Positions 1 through 10,965 of a stretch of DNA of 63,172 bases are shown piece by piece. Below the pieces are notes generated by a model, which was not told where the DNA came from, did not search any database, and was given only the letters and a program-made list of their open reading frames with translations. The DNA lies in the NCBI GenBank assembly GCA_038093515.1, contig JBBPSI010000147.1:1-63172 (forward strand). The letters run 5' to 3'. Numbering within the stretch: position 1 is the first letter of the stretch; each line of letters opens with the position of its first letter. The position numbers were made by a program, and so were the translations under genes. Source of the stretch: Butyriboletus loyo. Taxonomy: Eukaryota; Basidiomycota; Agaricomycetes; Boletales; Boletaceae.

Positions 1-279
1 GCAAGCAGTGACAATGTTCCAATTTTTCAGTGCCTCCACCAATGAATTTCATTAATGCAAACACCTGGAATCCAACGACAAATCACACAAATTTCATTGC
101 AGAATGATACGAAATTCAGACAAGATTTCGCATATTTCAGTGATTTTCGTTGTACTGAATTTCATTGATGAATCACTGAAAGGTAGTGTAGCTCCCTACT
201 AAATTTCATTGTAATAATTCAATGCTTTTCATTGACTTTGCTTCCCACAGTGCTGAGTCGTAGACACACAAATATTTAT
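1..279. other. AT-rich intergenic DNA with repeated ATTTCATTG-like words
   Basis: No gene is seen. The stretch is AT-rich and carries the word AATTTCATTG or close variants several times (near 46, 91, 160 and 205) among ATTTCAGTG-like variants, so it may be a degenerate terminal part of a transposable element. No reading frame or terminal inverted repeat pair can be defined. Confidence 0.4.
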
Positions 280-757
280 TAGTACGAACACTCAGTGTCT
301 GACTCAGACCCAGGGTCGTGGGTACCTGACTTCATCACGGTGCTGGTGAGACTTGAATCAACGCTTTGTCCCTCTTCAAATCGGGATGCCAGCGAAACTG
401 CTGGTTTGATCACTATCATCCTGACTTATCCTGGCCGCCAAATGCCAGGTCACCGATCACTGCAGGGTCACCGGGCACTTTTCAAGTCACCTAGCTACCG
501 TCCTGGTCTACCAGCGCTCAGGCTGTTCAAGTTCCCACTTTGTTAGATCTAAGGTTCGTAATAAATCACACAATTCACCTGATGCATTGATCATCATCAT
601 CATTGGAGCCTCTGTACGGCAATATGTGTTCTAATCATCCGAGCCCCGCAAACCTGTATATCTAAATTAAAACCTTTCAATGCGGTTCCTCTCGTATCAG
701 GGAACTTACAACGCGCTTCTCATCTGCTTTTCGTGCTAGTACACACATTCCAGCGTC
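280..757. repeat. Left-edge remnant of a duplicated unit plus 5' flank of DUF6533 copy 1
   Basis: Bases about 280-390 (TACGAACACTCAGTGTCTG, the CAGGGTCGTGGGTACC word, then GAGACTTGAATCAACGC) match the 3' flank of DUF6533 copy 3 (10315-10400) and, inverted, that of copy 5 (17880-17975). This suggests a further, mostly lost unit at the left edge. From about 541 the flank resembles the 5' flanks of copies 2 and 5 (TCTAAGGTT...AATTCACCTGATG). The last 100 bp upstream of the ATG (CCTCTCGTATCAGGGAACTT...CTTTTCGTGCTAGTACACACATTCC) are conserved in all copies and are the likely promoter/5' UTR. Confidence 0.6.
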
Positions 758-2505
758 ATGGCCTCCTCTCCGCTGTCCGTCATGAAAAACATTCAGCAGA
801 ACAACTACGTAACCCGTGCGTCTATTCTTATCTGAGGTTGACCCGTCTCACAGAAGGGGTCACAGTTGCAATCGTTACTGCCATTGCATATGATTACAGT
901 AATGCCCTTCTGTGTGCATTCTTTCACAAGGCTGAACTTGATGTTGCCAGTCCTCACCTTTGAAAGAGAGGTTGGTGCTTCGTTTTGTTTTACAATCTGG
1001 GATTCTGGATCAGCTTAACTCAGACTAATCATTTTCGTACCAGATAAATTACATTTGGGTTCGGGGAGAACATTTTCAAGTAGGCGACATTTCTGATATG
1101 ACTGTAGATCAAACCTTGGACCAAGGTATCCACGCTCTTCGTTATCGTGCGTGTCGAACTCTCTAGGGCACTTTGTTGTGGTGACACTGTACCAAGCTAA
1201 CCATCGTCACAGGTTCGTTATGTCGGTCTCTGTGCCTTCATGTATGTTCAAGGACATTGCAAGTCATGCACTGAATGCTAACCACTCGTTGGTTCACCAG
1301 GATCATTGTCCTCTGTATGTACGGCACTCTAAACCTACGGTGCGTTGGGCTGACTGGTGCCATCGAAAGGGGGGAGTTCCTTCATGCCTAATCCTGACAA
1401 CGTGAGTTTTGTTACATCATTGACGGCCGTCCCGTTGATCACAACCCCCAGGTGTGAGTATCCACTGTTTGTTTCTCGTCGGAAACCTTAGACGGTCCAT
1501 GTCAACTAAACAGTTGTAAGCTCTTCCCTATCTCTATGACCGCTCAATTTAGGGTTATTTCCAAGGTGGGGTACTTGGTAACATCTCTCACTGGGCAGTA
1601 TTTGCCTTTGTATGTGCGGCCGATGGTGAGTTGTCATGCGGTTTCACCTGAGAGCAAAAAAGCAACGCATCACGCCGGTTGTAGCGGCAATGGTTTTACG
1701 CGTGTGGGCGATGTACAATCGATCGAAGTTAATCTTTGGCATTCTCCTCACTTCCTACGTCGGCGAGATCGTTCCCTCGACCATTTCTTGCATTTTCTAT
1801 AGTATTCCAGGGAATCTTCCAGGTAAGTACAAGCTGGTATCGCAAACTATATACGGTGCCACGCTGACTAGATCACGCTGCTTCCTGGCATCAGTGTCCA
1901 GTGTGCAAATTCTAAATCTCTCGTATTGCGCCGTATCGTCTGATCCTTTAATTTGGGATGAAGTTGCTTCCATGACCCAACTCATTCACGGTGGGGTGAT
2001 GTGCGCGCTGGTGATCATCCAATTTGTACGGGAGTCGCTTCAAATGTACAAAGTTACCAAGCAGTGGCGACTCAGCCAACTCATGAACCTGCTTGTCATG
2101 GAAGGTGTCCTCTACTTCCTCGCGTACGTCCTTCTTCCCGTCCCCTTTGTGCTACCGCATCATACCACAAGACAAACGAAACTAACAGTGACTTTGCGTG
2201 ATAGCATGTTGGCATGGAATATCGTGAATACACTCCTCGTTTTGGGAGAAATCCCAGCAGCGGGATGGTCAATCATACCGATAGGCCTTTTGGAATGTGT
2301 TCCGTTCGCCACGCTAACCCCTCGATTTATACTGGACGTACGAGAAATGTATGCCATGCGGAATGTACATGGCGGCGGGATCGACTCTGGATTTGGCTTG
2401 TCTGCCTATGGCGCAAGCAAATCCACGGTCGCGTTTTCGGATGCTGGGATAATTGCGGAACTGGAGTATGGGGAGGAGATACCAATGGAAGAACAACCAG
2501 CGTGA
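758..2505 (+). CDS. DUF6533-type membrane protein, copy 1
   Basis: Multi-exon gene of a family abundant in Agaricomycetes and of unknown function. The proposed start MASSPLSVM is shared with copy 4. Exon 1 ends at 815 and a CAG acceptor ends at 853. The N-terminal DUF6533 hallmark is assembled over short exons: AYDYILTFEREI, then NYIW, then IKPWTKVSTLFVI and VRYVGLCAFMY. The large 3' part is open and has hydrophobic helices around LRVWAMYNRSK, GVMCALVIIQFVRESLQMYK and LLVMEGVLYFLAYVLL. After a final intron come LECVPFATLTPRFILDVREMY and an acidic tail ending MEEQPA. I infer a roughly seven-helix membrane protein. The junctions between about 1300 and 1670 are uncertain. The gene faces esterase fragment 1 tail to tail. 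Confidence 0.6.
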
Positions 2506-3000
2506 CTTGATTGTCAGACTGAATGTTCGCGCCCATCGTGATGCTGATATGGTAGTATGAATTATTGTGGATGACCGCTACGAATGATTATCGGGCCTGT
2601 ATGGGTTGTGTTTTGTTGCACAATAAGGAGGGACTTGGGATCAAACCTTGGGCGTGGTAACATTGCTTCTGAGCACGCTTTCGCATAAGAACACAAATCA
2701 ATTATCCAAAGGATCGGGTACTCCACTGCGGAACCGATCTAGTTGTAGGGTCTGGTTCCGCCGCTTGGAAAAATGGTATGGTATCTGATCACGATTCGAC
2801 GATAGGAAACATTTTTGAACAATTTGATGTTCCGGGCGAGATAGCGTGGAAGGGAACCTGGCTCATACGTTTCCATAGCATTCAATTCGGAAAACATCCA
2901 GAGGATCAACATTTTAGTGCAATTGAAACGCTGACTCACGGGCCTAATAGCCAATGGGCATGGGTGCGATCGTCGCTCCAAGTCGAGTCGTTTCAGTCCG
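2506..3000. repeat. Shared spacer between DUF6533 and esterase 3' ends (unit 1)
   Basis: No gene. This is the inverted equivalent of the spacer between the complete esterase and DUF6533 copy 5 (17514-18178). Shared words include the block around TTATCCAAAGGATCGGGTA, the CGCTTGGAAAAATGGTA block, and CATTCAATTCGGAAAACATCC near 2880. It ties the fragment at 3001 and DUF6533 copy 1 to one duplicated block. Confidence 0.65.
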
Positions 3001-3425
3001 AAACACCATTGTGCTGTCGTAGCCGTCTCCGTCTCCCAAAACATGTAAAGGGCGGGCACATGTCAACGAGTATCAGCAACGTGTCACCATTACTCGTGCC
3101 GAAACCAGAGCACGGGAGAAGATAGACGTACGCGCATCGCTGGAGCAACGCCGGATCAGTTTCGATGGGCATAACCTCCGGTATGCCTTCCTCGTACGAC
3201 CGAATACCATTTCCGGCCCTCCAATGTAGTATTCATTCCAGTAGGGCGTGATGTTGGTCGGATCAGATTTGGTGTTGACGTTGTAGTATTTGGCGAGGAA
3301 CATGAAAGATCGAGAGAAGGCGATGATGAACTGAGTATTGTTGTAAGAAGAGATCGCTCGGGCTAAGATGGCGACATAGACCGCCGACTGAGAATACGTT
3401 GGGAGGGAGTGGATGAGCACGTGCA
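3001..3425 (-). pseudogene. Carboxylesterase C-terminal fragment 1
   Basis: The minus strand encodes the last two exons of the type-B carboxylesterase that is complete at 15121-17513. It has a match to FSRSFMFLAKYYNVNTKSDP, then ITPYWNEYYIGGPEMVF, then, after the intron, a terminal segment ending in an AQ-like tail. The N-terminal three quarters, including the catalytic serine region, are absent, so it cannot encode an active enzyme. It joins directly to POP4-derived sequence at about 3426. Confidence 0.75.
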
Positions 3426-3426
3426 G

Positions 3427-3660
3427 GAGTTCATGGCGGTCCTTGATATGGTTCCCGTATGTTCCAGCGGGGTCAGATGATAACGTCGATGGCTGTCGGA
3501 CATACGTCGGAATAAGGGGGATGTCCGTAGTCAGGACTCAGCTTGAGACACTGATTCTATCAAACATTTGTCGAGTCGCTTTGCCATGTCCATTGGGATT
3601 GATACGAACTTTGCCATCAGTGATTGGCTTGTAAGGATCTATAACACCTTTCTGGTTTAT
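3427..3660 (-). pseudogene. POP4-like (RNase P/MRP subunit) 5' fragment
   Basis: Read on the minus strand this matches the 5' part of the POP4-like copy at about 21.5-22.5 kb: NQKGVIDPYKPITDGKVRI, then an intron-like gap, then IPTYVRQ and DPAGTYGNHIKDRH. Only the region before the conserved OB-like core is present, and the sequence switches into the esterase fragment at about 3426. At the site where the other copy has a stop (NPN-stop-HGK), this fragment reads NPNGHGK. It is a non-coding relic. Confidence 0.6.
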
Positions 3661-4036
3661 ATGTAGCCGTCAAGGGAGCATGATGCCCGCACAATGAGTT
3701 GTTGGCGACTGTCACGTTTGCTAAGCAAAAGCGGCGGTGTAAGCTGTGCTACACCATTACCTTTTAATATAAGCTTCCCACAGCGGCTACTGTTCATCCC
3801 ACTTTGTTATATCTAAGGTTAGGACTGATAACACATAACATAATTCACCTGATGGCCATTGATCAAGATCAAGATCATTTACAGCCACTCCACAGCAACA
3901 TGAAGTTGTTCCGATCACTGTCTCGTGAGTGGTCCCACCCATAAGCGGATATTTAAAACCTTAGTTGCTCTCGTATCAGAGAACTTACAACGTGCTTCTC
4001 GTCTGCTTTTCGTGGTAGTAAACACATTCCAGGGTC
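3661..4036. repeat. 5' flank of DUF6533 copy 2
   Basis: No gene. The region around 3800-3900 (TATCTAAGGTTAGGACTGAT, then AATTCACCTGATGGCCATTG) matches, inverted, the 5' flank of copy 5 near 20050-20140. The last 100 bp match the promoter-proximal block shared by all copies. Confidence 0.55.
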
Positions 4037-5791
4037 ATGGCTTCTTCTCTGCAGTCCGTCATCGCCATGGAAAGCATTCAGCAGAATAAATATTTGGCCT
4101 GTACGTTTATTCTCGTTTGAGGTTGACTGGTCTCACAGAAGGGGTCACAGTTGCAATCATTACTGCCATTGCATATGATTACAGTAAAACCCTTCTGTGT
4201 CCATTCATGCATAAGGCCTAACTTGATGTTGCCAGTCCTCACCATTGAAAGAGAGGTTGGTGCTTCGTTTTTTTTACAATCTGGATCAACCTTAATCAGA
4301 CTAAACATCTGCGTAGATAGACTACATTTGGGTTCGGGGATAACATTTTCAAGCAGGCGACATACCTCTGAATGACTGTAGAACAAACCTTGGACCAAGG
4401 TATCCACGCTCTTCGTTATCGTGCGTGTCGAACTCTCTACGGCGCTTTGTGGTGGTGACACTGTACCAAACTAACCATCGTCACAGGTTCGTTATGTCGG
4501 TCTCTGCGCGTTTATGTATGTTTATGGACATTGTCATGTACTAAACACTAACCAATGGTTTGTTCACCAGGATCATTTCCCTCTGTATGTACAGCACTCA
4601 AAACCGTATGTTGAACTGACTCATGCCATCGAAAGGGGGGGGTTCCTTCATTCCTGGTCCTGAAAACGTGAGTCCCATTGCATCACCGACGGCCGACCCA
4701 TTGATCGCAACCTCCAGGTGTGAGTACCCACTGTTTGTGTCTCGTCAGAAACCTTTAGATGGTTCATGTCAACTAAATAGATGTACGCCCTGCCCTTTGT
4801 TACCCCGATCTCAGCTCAATTTGGGGATATTTCTAAGGTGTGGTGCTTGCTAATACCGTCCACTGGACAATCTTTACCTTTATTTGTGCGGCTGATGGTG
4901 GGTTGTCGTGTGGTTTCACCTGAGAGCAAAAAACGACGCATCACGTCCATTCCAGCGGCAATGATTTTACGAGTGTGGGCGATGTACAATCGGTCGAAGC
5001 TAATCCTCGGCATTCTCCTCACTTCCTACGTGGTCGAGATCGTTCCATCAATCATTTCTTGCATCGTCTATAGCATTCCGGCGAATCCTCCAGGTAAGTA
5101 ATTGAAAGCTGGTATCGAAAACTATATATGGCGCGCTGACTCGACCACGCTGCTCCCTGGGCATCACAGCGACCACTGTGCAAATCCTGAATTTCTCGTA
5201 TTGTATCATCTCACTTAACTCTTTAAATTGGAGTGATGCACTTACTCCCATCACCCAACTCATCCACGGTGGGGTGATGTGCGCGCTGGTGATCATCCAA
5301 TTTATACGACAGTCGCTGCAAATGTACAAAGTTGCCAAGCAGTGGCGACTCAACCAACTCATGAACCTGCTTGTCATGGAAGGTGTCTTCTACTTCCTTG
5401 CGTACGTCCTCGTGTCATCTTTCTTCCCACCTCCTTTGTACCACCTCTTACCGTAAGACAAACGGAACTAACAGTGACTTTGTGTGATAGCATGTTGACA
5501 TGGAACATCGTGAATATACTCTCCAATTATGGAACATTTGCAACAGCGGAATGGCCAATCATACCGATAGGCCTTTTGGAATATGTTCCTTTCGCTACCC
5601 TAACCCCCCGGTTTATACTGGACGTGCGAGAAATGTATGCCATGCGCAATGTTCATGGCAGCGGGATCGACTCTGGGTTCGGCTTGTCTGCCAATGGCGC
5701 AAGCAAATCCACGGTGGTGTTTGCAGATGCTGGGATAACTGCGGAAGTAGAGCATGGCGAGGAGCTACCAATGGAAGAACAAGCAGTGTAG
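4037..5791 (+). CDS. DUF6533-type membrane protein, copy 2 (possibly impaired)
   Basis: Same family and layout as copy 1. The start MASSLQSV continues with an extra IAME before the shared SIQQNKY. The C-terminal exons are open, with ILRVWAMYNRSK, a GVMCALVIIQFIRQSLQMYK helix, LLVMEGVFYFLAYVL, LEYVPFATLTPRFILDVREM and a tail ending MEEQAV. One oddity: exon 1 ends GCC-T, so joining it to the acceptor used in copies 1 and 4 (T + AA) would make a TAA stop where the others read CAA. An AAG acceptor three bases downstream would keep the frame (T + GG). Function unknown; whether it is expressed cannot be judged. Confidence 0.5.
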
Positions 5792-6257
5792 TTTGATTGT
5801 CAAACTGAATGTTTGCGCCGATGCCGATATGATTCTTGTCGATGATTACTACGAATGATAGACCTATATAAGTAATGTTTTGTTGCACAACAAGAGGAGA
5901 CTTGGAATCACACTGCTTCCGAGTTCACCTTCTCATTAGAACATAACTCAGTTATCCAAAGGATCAGATAGCACACCACTACGGTACTGATCCAGTTGTA
6001 GAATCTGAATCAGCCGCTTGGAAAAGTGCCATCGCATCTGATCACGCTTCGGTGACGGGAAGTACTTTGGTCATTTTGATGCTCCAGGCGGATAGCGGGG
6101 AAGAGAAGCTGGCTCACACGTTTCCGTGGCATTCAATTCGGAAAACGTCCAGAGGATCAACACTTTAGTGTGAAATGCTCACAGACGGGCCTAATAACCT
6201 ATGGGCATGAGTGCGATCGTCGTTCCGGGTGTGATCCTTTTGGTCCGAAATGCATCG
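5792..6257. repeat. Shared spacer, unit 2
   Basis: No gene. It is homologous to 2506-3000 and, inverted, to 17514-18178 (GTTATCCAAAGGATCAGATA, CGTTTCCGTGGCATTCAATT, GGAAAACGTCCAGAGGATCA). Confidence 0.6.
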
Positions 6258-6670
6258 ATCATTGTGCTGTCGTAGCCGTCACCGTCTCCCAAAACATGTA
6301 AAGTGTGGGCACATGTCAACGAGTATCGGTAGCATGTCACCATTCATGCCGAAAACAAAACATTTAAAAAGCAGACATGCACGCATCGCTGGAGCAACAT
6401 CGGATCAGTTTTGATGGGCATAACCTCTGGTATGCCTTCCTCATACAACCAAATACCATCTCTGGCTCTCCAATGTAGTATTCATTCTAGTAGGGTGTGA
6501 TGTTGGTCAGATCAGATTTGGTGTTGACGTTGTAGTATTTGGCGAGGAACATGAAAGATCGAGAGAAGGCGATGATGAACTGAGTGTTGTTGTAAGGAGG
6601 GATCGCTCGGGCTAAAATGGCGACATAGACCGCCGACTGAGAATACGTTGGGAGGGAGAAGATGGGTCGT
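6258..6670 (-). pseudogene. Carboxylesterase C-terminal fragment 2
   Basis: Minus-strand equivalent of the last two esterase exons, more decayed than fragment 1. The WNEYY segment is interrupted: the codon for W reads as a stop in CCCTACTAGAATGAATAC on the coding strand. The stretch for the FSRSFMFLAKYYNVNTKSD region is still clear. It is followed to the right by a spacer and POP4 relic A, the same order as at 20.7-22.5 kb. Confidence 0.7.
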
Positions 6671-7129
6671 ACTGTCGAAGTAGTATATGGTGGTGATCGC
6701 CCAAATTTATTCTCTCACCTTGCATCTCTAGTCCATCATCTGGGAATTCTGATCCTTAAATGACCAACAGAATAGAGCTAATCAGACTGTGTTGGCTTTC
6801 TCATTACAGTTGTTGCGATCACGATGCCTCGGAGTGGGCTCCAATGTCAGTGTTACTCGATATGAACGCTCCGTATCTTGGGGGGGCTCAAGACGGCGTC
6901 CCTGTGCTAGAGAAGGCTTCCAAATGACACGCTCAACCATCCAATCCAGATATGAATAAACATGACACGTGAGACGGCGATGCACGAAAACACCACCACT
7001 TAGGCCTCACAATTCGATTGTCTCCTTGGCCTTGAATTTTCTTTTTGACCGATCTGCAGAACGGAAACAGAATTGATTTCCGTGTAGATCTAACGTGATG
7101 TACTACGCTGTATCATGTACCGTCGATAG
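6671..7129. repeat. Spacer duplicated at 21111-21500
   Basis: No gene. It aligns with 21111-21500: the CAGACTGTGTTGGCTTTCTC block, the run CACTCGATATGAA-type word followed by a G-run, and CTTCCAAATGACAC. The G-run is 7 G here and 16 G in the other copy. It probably derives from the 3' UTR/downstream region of POP4. Confidence 0.6.
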
Positions 7130-7680
7130 CGTCTCTGAATCCTGTTCTTATTGTTGCTGGAGCGTCTGGGCAGGTCAGTAGCCCAAGGAGAATGGTTGGA
7201 GTAGAGCGGCACAGTGAGTGTAAAGACAGAGTTTAGTTTCGGAAAGACCGTGGGGACCAAGATCTGAGGAGAACCGAGGATTAATCATAACAGAACGTAC
7301 GTTTCAACTGGTTATTTGATGAGCTTGCACGCGTTCTCCGTCTCGTGGAGGACCATCCCAGAAAGACAGACGAGAGATGGGTTCCGGCTTTGGCGGACCA
7401 GGATTAAGGAGCAGTGGTAGAGATTAATATCGAGTGAGCTGAGTCAAGTGCACTTGTCGCTCACCCGTGAGCAGCGCCCCGTTGAGGTCGGCCTTCACCA
7501 GCTTTGCGTGCATAGAAGACGCACTGGGCATCTTGCCTTCATGCGACAATGAAGAAGCATCAGGGACACCCTGCGCTAACTCCAAAGTCGATGTAGCGGT
7601 ACGAGTAAGTCAAACCTATCCAAAGCATGAAACGTCACTCACCACGGAAATCGGCAGTGATGTCGACATCTTAAATTTGC
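7130..7680 (-). pseudogene. POP4-like relic A (central and C-terminal part)
   Basis: On the minus strand this encodes RNase P/MRP protein POP4 (p29) core pieces: FDLLVPLHRLW, then MHAKLVKADLNGALLT, then LSGMVLHETENA-like sequence, then VPTVFPKLNSVFTL. POP4 binds the RNA subunit of RNase P/MRP. Compared with relic B, 19 bases are missing right after the LHRLW codons, removing MGHVSEL-type residues and shifting the frame to an early TAG. The 5' half is absent. Elsewhere (SHEGKMPSASSMHAK) it keeps the frame that relic B has lost. Confidence 0.65.
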
Positions 7681-8444
7681 TGGGACATGCAGAACATTGA
7701 TATTTGTGTCGACAAGCCAGCGCTGTGATGCAAACTGAGCAAGTTCATGGATAGGGGTGAAATCGGTAAACGACGGTTCCACTCCAAGGAAGAGTTTCCA
7801 TGTGGTTCCTAAATGTTACTGCGGCGTCGTCATCTCGGGGTAATAAAAACCTACTGCTGGTGTCCCGCTGGCGCTAATTCATGCAAATGATGGGTGGAAA
7901 GTTGGAGTCTGAAATCTGCAAAATGCCAGACATCCTGGGGTATCAGAGACTTCCACTGGGGAGTTGCAGAAGTCTTCGGAGAGAAGGACGACCAACCACC
8001 ATGACGGTCGGACCGCTGACCAATGGCAGCCATCTTGAGTTATCAACATCAATTAACCCCCCCTACTGACCCCCCGACTTCTTAGAATGTTAATAACAAA
8101 CGACTTTTGAGCAGTCCCAGAACCAGCGTACCGAGCGCAATGCGGTCAGTACGCTGGAGGGGCACGTGACCGTAAAGCGGCTGGGTAAAATCGCGCCGGT
8201 AAGCTCGGTTATCTCGAACGTTCTCACGGGGTCCTCTTCGGCTGTATCCGAACTCACGAAAAATGAAACGCACTTTCCACATAATGATGAAAAGCGCTGT
8301 AATACAGCAACATGTGTTCCGATCATCATCTGAGCATCGCCATGGCATAAGCTATATATTTAAAACTTTTGTGGTTCCTCTCTACAGGGAACTTACAACG
8401 CGCTTCTCGTCTGCTTCTCGTCCTAGTACACACATACTAGGGTC
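7681..8444. other. Unassigned sequence and 5' flank of DUF6533 copy 3
   Basis: No recognisable gene. Bases about 7700-8280 have no clear counterpart in the other units. From about 8310 (CAACATGTGTTCCGATCATC) the conserved promoter-proximal block of the DUF6533 copies begins, including ACTTACAACGCGCTTCTCGT. Confidence 0.4.
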
Positions 8445-10170
8445 ATGGCTTCCTGCCTGTACTCGGACGTGGAAAGCATTCGGCAAAGTAACTATGCGAC
8501 CCGTGCGTCCTCACGGAAAGGGTCACAGTCGCAATCATTACTGCCATCACATATGATTACAGTAATACCCTTCTGTATCCATTCATTCATGAGGCTTACT
8601 TGATGTTACCAGTCCTCACTTTTGAAAGAGAGGTTGGTGCTTCATTCTGGATCAGCCTTACTCAGACTAATCATCTGTGTAGATAGACTACATTTGGGTT
8701 CGGGGATAACATTTTCAAGTCGGCGACATTTCTGATATGCTGCAGAACAAACCTTGGACCTTGGTATCCACGCTCTTCGTTATCGTGCGTGTCGAACTCT
8801 CTGCGGCGCTTTGTGGTGGTGACACTGTACCAAGCTAACCATCGCCACAGATTCGTTACGTCGGTCTTTGCGCCGTTATGTATGTTCAAGGACATTGCAA
8901 GCCATGTACTGAATACTAACAGCTGGTTGGTTCACCAGGACCACTCTCCTCTGTATGTACGGCACTCTAAACCTGCGGTATGCTGAATTGACTCATGCCA
9001 TCGAAAGGGGAGGGTTCCTTCATGCCTTTCAGTCCTCCAAATGTGAGTTTTATTACATCACTGACGGCCTACCCATTGATCGCAACCCCCAGGTGTGAGT
9101 ACCCATTATTTGTTTCTCGTCGGAAACACTAGACGGACCATGTCAACTAAACAGTTGTAAGCACTTCCCTATTTCTATGTCCGCTCAATTTAGGGTTATT
9201 TCCAAGGTGCGGTACTTAATAACATCTCTTACTGGGCAATCTCTACCTTTATACTTACGGCCGATGGTGGGTTGTCATGCGGTTTCACCCGAGAACAAAA
9301 AAGCGATGCATCACGCCGATTGCAGCGACAATGATTTTACGCGTGTGGGCGATGTACAATCGGTCAAAGTTAATCCTTGGCATTCTCCTCACTTCCTACT
9401 TCTTCGAAATTATTGCCTCGACCATTTTTTGCATTGTCTATAGCATTTCAACGAATCTTATAGGCAAGTACAAGCTGGTATCAATAACTATATATGATGC
9501 GCTGACTAGACCACGCAGCTCCCTGGACATCAGTGCTCACCTTGGAAATTCTGGATATCTCGTTTTATACAGTTTCTCGCCTCACCCAACTCATTCACGG
9601 TTGGGTGATGTGCGTGCTGGTGATCATCCAATTTATACGGGAGTCGCTTCAAATGTACAAAGCTACCAAGCAGTGGCAACTCAACCAATTCATGAACCTG
9701 CTTGTCATGGAAGGTGTCCTCTACTTCCTTGCGTACGTCCTTCTCTTATCCTGCTTCCCGTCTCCTTGGTACCATCTCATACTGCAAGACAAACGGAACT
9801 AACAGTGACTTTACGTGATAGCATGTCGACATGGATCCTCGTGAATACATTCTACAATTTTGCAAACATTGCATCAGAGGGATGGCAAACCATACCGATA
9901 GGCCTTTTGGAATATGTTCCTTTCGCCACGCTAACTCCCCGGTTTATACTGGACGTGCGAGAAATGTATGCCACGCGGATGGTTCATGGCGGCGGGATCG
10001 ACTCTGGATTCGGCTTGTCTACCTATGACGCAAGCAAATCCACAGTGGTGTTCGCGGATCCTGGGATAACTGCGGAACTAGAGCATGGCGAGGAGATACC
10101 AATGGAAGAACAAGCAACGTATTTGATTGTCAAACTTGACGCTCGCACCGATGCCGATATGGTAGTATGA
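8445..10170 (+). pseudogene. DUF6533-type membrane protein, copy 3 (likely pseudogene)
   Basis: Same family as copies 1 and 4. The start region reads MASCLYSDVESIRQSNYAT. Intron 1 is damaged: the donor GTGCGT is present, but about 14 bases including the usual CTCACAG acceptor are lost (GTGCGTCCTCACGGAAAGGG), leaving no normal-length intron in frame. Downstream exons are still readable (YNRSKLILGILLTSYFFEI, LLVMEGVLYFLAYVLLL, LEYVPFATLTPRFILDVREM). The VSRLTQ region is shortened compared with copy 1. The reading frame also runs past the usual EEQA stop to end DADMVV. Together these suggest a non-functional copy. Confidence 0.5.
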
Positions 10171-10765
10171 ATTCTTGTCGATGACTGCTACGAGCGATAG
10201 CTGTATAAATTATGTTTTGTCGCACCATAAGAGTGGACTTCCAATCAAACTGTGGCAGTGGTGACAATGTTTCTGAGTCAGCCTTTTCATTAGAACACAA
10301 TGTTAGTATTTCCTCGTACGAACACTCAGTGCCTGGGGTGACACAGGGTCGTAGGCACCTTGACTTCATCACACTGAGACTTGAATCAACGCCATTTCCC
10401 TTCTCAAGCGACAAATCAGTCATCCAAAAGATCGGATACTCCACTACGGTAACAATCTTTGTAGAGTCTCGATCAGCAGCTTGGAGACATGGTAATCTGA
10501 TCACGAATCGGGAACGCCGGTTCGATACCCATGCTCGACTCATCCAAGGCACTTTTCGATGATGGGAAGCATCTTAGTCAATTCGACGCTCCAGGCGGAT
10601 AGCGGGGAAGAGAAGCCGGCTCACATGTTTCCGTGGCATTCCATTCGGAAAACGTCCAGAGGATCAACATTTTAGTGCGATTGAAACGCTCACAAACGGG
10701 CCTAATAGCCTGTGGGCATGAGTGCGAACATCACACCAAGTGTAGTCCTTTCAATCCGAAATGCA
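10171..10765. repeat. Shared spacer, unit 3
   Basis: No gene. It contains the TACGAACACTCAGTGCCTG block also found at 285 and, inverted, near 17965. The block AAGGCACTTTTCGATGATGG at 10548 recurs at 20453. Esterase 3'-flank words follow near 10625. Confidence 0.6.
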
Positions 10766-10866
10766 TCGATCATTGTGCTGTCGTAGCCGTCACCGTCCCC
10801 TAAGCATGTAAAGGGTGGGCACATACCAACGAGTATCAGTAGCATGTCGCCATTCATGCCGAAAAC
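10766..10866 (-). pseudogene. Carboxylesterase fragment 3 (last exon only)
   Basis: Only the terminal exon and intron-proximal part of the esterase remain, around the shared ATTGTGCTGTCGTAGCCGTC word and the following CATGTAAAGGGTGGGCACAT. The sequence stops matching the esterase at about 10866 and continues directly as POP4 5' sequence, a chimeric junction. Confidence 0.6.
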
Positions 10867-10965
10867 AAAATTGCCATGTCCATTGGGATTGATACGGACT
10901 TTGCGGCATCAGTGATTGGCTTGTAAGGATCTATAACACCTTTCTGGTTCATAGTCATGCTCCCA
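10867..10965 (-). pseudogene. POP4 5' end fragment fused to esterase fragment 3
   Basis: About 95 bp match the start of the POP4-like copies on the minus strand (MNQKGVIDPYKPITDA-like). Shared words are TTGCCATGTCCATTGGGATT and GGCTTGTAAGGATCTATAAC. It is too short to code for anything. It marks a rearrangement breakpoint within the array. Confidence 0.6.
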
